14,780 bases of DNA from an uncultured Bacteroidaceae bacterium (GTDB lineage Bacteria; Bacteroidota; Bacteroidia; Bacteroidales; Bacteroidaceae), in assembly GCA_934293005.1 (NCBI GenBank), contig CAKQYA010000043.1, positions 1 to 14,780 of the forward strand. Reading direction: 5' to 3'. The notes below the pieces were generated by a model. That model was not told the origin of the DNA, ran no database searches, and was given only the letters and a program-made list of their open reading frames with translations. This document shows, one piece after another, positions 12,111 to 14,780 of the stretch (its first letter is position 1; every line of letters begins with the position of its first letter). Position numbers and translations under genes: made by a program.

Positions 12111-14693
12111 TTATTTGATTTCTTGTCCGAGTGCAGTCTGTATTCTCATGATCACATCCTCGTAGTGAAACTGTGTTGCAGTGTCGCCAGTGTGCCGCTT
12201 GCTCTTCAGCAGACTGAGAATCCTTATGAGTTCACCTCGCTTCACGCTGATGGCATCGCTCACTCGTGCCGTCTGTGTGCCACCCATGTCGATGGTGCGA
12301 GGCGCCGAACTGAGGCTGCGGCATTGCCAGTTGAACTCAGGTGAGTCGATGATGGCTGGCGTGTCATAAATCTTCTTGTTGATTTTCACGCCTTCTTGCT
12401 GGGCTGCAGCTGTGATGAGAGCGTCCACAAGGTTCTTTTGCAGCTGTCGCTCATCAATGTTGAGTTGCTTGCCAGCTATGGTCTTGGCAAAGAAGTGCTT
12501 GTGAAGCATGTCCATCATGTCTACGGCAGTGAATGCGTCTTTGCCGTTGGCCTGCTCGTTGGCAAACATGCGCATGATGCGGCTGTTGTCGAGCATGTCC
12601 CAAAGCATGTAACTCTGCTGGTTCTGGAGCGCATAGTCGGGCGACTGCTCCTGCACGCCTAACGGTGTGTTCTTGTTGATGAAAGTGTATTTGGTCAGGT
12701 CGCTCCTGAATAGCCACTCAGGACATGTGAACACTTCGTCCATCAAGAACTGCACGGCTCTCTTCTGCTTGTCTTTCTCCACAAACGTGAATGTCTGCTT
12801 GCCGTCATCGATGGTGGTGTTCTCTATATACATGCCGCCTACATTAGCAAGCACGTGGTAGAGATAAAGACTCCATTGGAATATCACGCCCTGATAGAGC
12901 TTGGAGGCTTCGTCGTATGTCTGTCCTGCTTCGCCTGTGCGGGTCCAGTTGATTATGTTTGGCATCACGCGCTTCAGGTTCTCAATGCCATAGCTGGCCG
13001 ACTTCATGGCATCGTCGCCAAGGTCTTCGCTCAATGCTCTCGGGTCGATGGCTGTGCGCTGGCTTTGCGTCTCGCTGTAGCGATATTCCTTGCCGCTGTG
13101 CTTCTTCAGAAAGTCTGCCTGTGTTTCTGCAGCCTCCTTCTCGTCAGGATACCAGCGATAGCCCCATTCGATGGCCATCATGTCGTATGGACCGATGTGT
13201 GGCGTTGATGTCTTGATGCCGTCACCCGGCTGGGCCACGTAGTTGAAACGGGCATAGTCCATGATGGATGCAGCCGTGCCGCCGACACGGTCTGTGAAGG
13301 CTTTTGAACGGAGTGAGTCGGTAGGGTAGGCGTTGGAAGCTATCATGTTGTGGCGAAGTCCGAGAGAGTGGCCCACCTCATGGCATGCCACAAATCGAGC
13401 AGCTTCGCCGATGAGGCTTTCAGGCAAATTAAACTGGCGTGCGTCCTCGTTGTAAGCTCCTGTCTGCACTATGATCCATTCGCGGAGAAGCGACTTCACG
13501 TTGTGCCACCAGATGATGTCGGCCTCCAGTATCTCGCCTGTACGAGGGTCTATTACTGAAGGTCCCATGGCATTGGCTTTTTCTGATGCGTCGTAAGTCA
13601 ACACCGAATATTTCATGTCGTCACCTTCTGCGGCTATGCTGTCGGTGAGGTCGTACGCCTGCACGGCATTCTTGAATCCTGCTTTCTCAAAAGCGATGTT
13701 CCAGTCGGTCATGCCCTTCTTGATGTTTGAGCGAAGGAACGCAGGCACGGCTTGATCTATATAGAATACTATTGGCTTCTTGGGTTCCACCAACTCGCCG
13801 CGCATGTAGGCCTCCTCATCCTTGGGCTCCAAGCGCCAACGTGTGATGTAGCTGTTGCGCGACACCTCCTGCTGATGGTCGCCGTATTGCAGACGGCTGG
13901 TGGTGAAATATCCCACGCGCTGGTTCTCCTTGCGCGCAGCCATTGGCGTCTCAGGCAGAAGCACAAGCGAACTGCTCACTTCCACTGTGATGTTGATTTT
14001 GCTCTTGCCCTCGTGCACCACGGTTGTCAGTTCTGACGTTGCTGTGACGTTGTTGCTGAAAGCTTTGATGCTGACGATGTGCGAAAGGTCCGAATCGGCA
14101 GAGGTGCCAATGTTTATCAGATTGAACACATCGTTAAGGTAAGTCTTTTTGCCATTGAAGAGGTCGTTGACCTTGAAGATGACAGTGGAAGAGTCGTTGG
14201 CTACGGCTTCTACCTTAAGGCTTGCTATGAGCGGGTCGATGTAGTTGCTTTCCACTGATGCTGCCATTGCATCGTCAGGGTTCACCTCTGGTGTGTTGCG
14301 CTGTTGGCGCACGAAGACAGTCTTTTTGGTTTTATCCCATTCGAAACGGATGCATTGGTTCTCGTAGTTGATGCCACGGTTCACACCGGCCTCGTTGAGT
14401 TCCTGAGGCACGCGCTGAAGTTTGTTTGACACCAGAAAGACTCTTCCCATCAATTTGACAGGCATCTCAAGATAGTAATCCTGCTCTTTCTTGATTACAT
14501 TCATCACGCCTTGTATATTGACAGAGTCGCTGCCAACCAATTTTTTGTAGTCTGATGCTGGCTGCTGCTGCTCTGCTTTCTTTTTCTTTTTGAAAATGCC
14601 CATTTCAGGAACTGATTCCGATGGGATGGCATGGCAGGGGCCGCTGATAAGTGAGGCTGCTATAGCCCCAAGTAAGAAGTGCATTTTCTGCAT
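12111..14693 (-). CDS. Secreted met-zincin zinc metalloprotease (DUF5118 / DUF5117 / DUF4953-type)
   Basis: An 860-residue protein with a signal peptide ending about GPCHA (residues 1-22), then a mature start rich in lysine (KKKKK, 35-39). The zinc site is HEVGHSLGLRHN (438-449), the extended HExxHxxGxxH motif with H438, H442 and H448 as ligands and E439 as catalytic base. A met-turn candidate SIMDY (476-480) follows about 30 residues later, as in metzincins. The N-terminal and middle regions (DYKKLVGSDSV..., PLIASLKVEAV..., RWRLEPKDEEAY) match my memory of the DUF5118 and DUF5117 domains that precede DUF4953 in these Bacteroidetes proteases. Substrates are unknown. The likely location is periplasm or cell surface. 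I see no type IX tail. Start: ATG 14693 or residue 4 (14684), and both give a workable signal peptide. It is the first gene after a terminator hairpin and the gene before susC with no visible terminator, so it may head the operon. Confidence 0.9.
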   Translation of the reverse strand: MQKMHFLLGAIAASLISGPCHAIPSESVPEMGIFKKKKKAEQQQPASDYKKLVGSDSVNIQGVMNVIKKEQDYYLEMPVKLMGRVFLVSNKLQRVPQELNEAGVNRGINYENQCIRFEWDKTKKTVFVRQQRNTPEVNPDDAMAASVESNYIDPLIASLKVEAVANDSSTVIFKVNDLFNGKKTYLNDVFNLINIGTSADSDLSHIVSIKAFSNNVTATSELTTVVHEGKSKINITVEVSSSLVLLPETPMAARKENQRVGYFTTSRLQYGDHQQEVSRNSYITRWRLEPKDEEAYMRGELVEPKKPIVFYIDQAVPAFLRSNIKKGMTDWNIAFEKAGFKNAVQAYDLTDSIAAEGDDMKYSVLTYDASEKANAMGPSVIDPRTGEILEADIIWWHNVKSLLREWIIVQTGAYNEDARQFNLPESLIGEAARFVACHEVGHSLGLRHNMIASNAYPTDSLRSKAFTDRVGGTAASIMDYARFNYVAQPGDGIKTSTPHIGPYDMMAIEWGYRWYPDEKEAAETQADFLKKHSGKEYRYSETQSQRTAIDPRALSEDLGDDAMKSASYGIENLKRVMPNIINWTRTGEAGQTYDEASKLYQGVIFQWSLYLYHVLANVGGMYIENTTIDDGKQTFTFVEKDKQKRAVQFLMDEVFTCPEWLFRSDLTKYTFINKNTPLGVQEQSPDYALQNQQSYMLWDMLDNSRIMRMFANEQANGKDAFTAVDMMDMLHKHFFAKTIAGKQLNIDERQLQKNLVDALITAAAQQEGVKINKKIYDTPAIIDSPEFNWQCRSLSSAPRTIDMGGTQTARVSDAISVKRGELIRILSLLKSKRHTGDTATQFHYEDVIMRIQTALGQEIK

Positions 14694-14716
14694 GGGTAAG
14701 AATATCCTTATTTCCG

Positions 14717-14724
14717 CAACACTA
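14717..14724 (-). promoter_or_regulatory. Possible -7 promoter element of the metalloprotease gene
   Basis: On the minus strand positions 14724 to 14717 read TAGTGTTG, five of the six defined positions of TAnnTTTG. It sits between the upstream hairpin (14748-14772) and the ATG at 14693, giving a leader of roughly 15-20 bases. The surrounding DNA is strongly AT-rich. No clear -33 TTTG was seen, so the call rests on position and a near-match. Confidence 0.3.
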
Positions 14725-14747
14725 TAATTTAATGTTTTTTATAAGCA

Positions 14748-14772
14748 CCTGAGCAACAAAAAGTTGCTCAGG
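14748..14772. terminator. 10-bp terminator-like hairpin at the right edge
   Basis: CCTGAGCAAC (14748-14757) pairs perfectly with GTTGCTCAGG (14763-14772) around a 5-base loop of A on the plus strand (T on the minus strand). On the plus strand it is followed by GTTTTGTC; on the minus strand it is preceded by AAAACC and followed by TGCTTAT. It most likely ends a transcript from beyond the right edge and insulates the metalloprotease unit. The T-run lies on the plus-strand side, so direction cannot be settled here. Confidence 0.6.
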
Positions 14773-14780
14773 GTTTTGTC

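Noticed and set aside
11936..12150. Frame left open for about 69 codons across the spacer between the metalloprotease and susC
   Set aside because: It has no ATG or GTG start and a low-complexity lysine-rich translation, and it could only be reached by frameshifting at the end of the metalloprotease, for which there is no visible slippery site. The protease ends naturally at its own stop.
14748..14780. Plus-strand gene end at the right edge
   Set aside because: The T-run follows the hairpin on the plus strand, but no plus-strand gene precedes it. It is treated as a terminator of uncertain direction instead.

Overview
The window looks like chromosomal DNA from a Bacteroidales bacterium, most likely a Prevotella/Segatella-type gut or oral species. 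This is judged from protein style (SusC/SusD pair, type IX secretion C-terminal tails ending in GxYxV...K, a met-zincin protease with DUF5117/DUF5118-like regions), from TAnnTTTG-type promoter matches, and from the weak Shine-Dalgarno sequences. No rRNA, tRNA, insertion sequence or CRISPR array was found. All seven recognisable genes lie on the minus strand, so transcription runs from right to left.

Reading in the direction of transcription: a terminator-like hairpin at the right edge (14748-14772) closes an unseen upstream unit. A secreted met-zincin metalloprotease follows (14693-12111). After a 187-base leader come a SusC-type TonB-dependent transporter (11923-8660) and, 6 bases later, its SusD-type surface lipoprotein (8653-7232). 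A very stable hairpin (7101-7144) separates these from a secreted beta-propeller-like protein of unknown function (7073-5349), which ends in stacked hairpins and a terminator. Then come a PL11 rhamnogalacturonan lyase (5147-2553) and a divergent CE8 pectin methylesterase (2464-884). The last gene is the 5' end of an AbiEi-type antitoxin/regulator (188 to the left edge).

The middle of the window is a pectin polysaccharide utilisation locus, probably aimed at rhamnogalacturonan I. The lyase cuts the backbone at the surface, the esterase removes methyl esters, SusD captures oligosaccharides and SusC imports them. The beta-propeller protein sits where a SusE/SusF-like glycan-binding protein is often found. 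No hybrid two-component sensor, sigma/anti-sigma pair or glycoside hydrolase is present, so the locus probably continues elsewhere or is incomplete here.

The 695-base gap between the esterase and the antitoxin gene (189-883) has no convincing gene but is rich in structure. It holds two 3' hairpins, a four-copy 23-bp tandem array with palindromic cores, a two-copy 21-bp repeat, a possible long-range stem, and a large inverted repeat upstream of the antitoxin promoter. The least explained features are the 23-bp palindromic array, the beta-propeller protein in the SusE/F slot, the UNCG-capped hairpin behind susD, and the physical link between the metalloprotease and the susCD genes.
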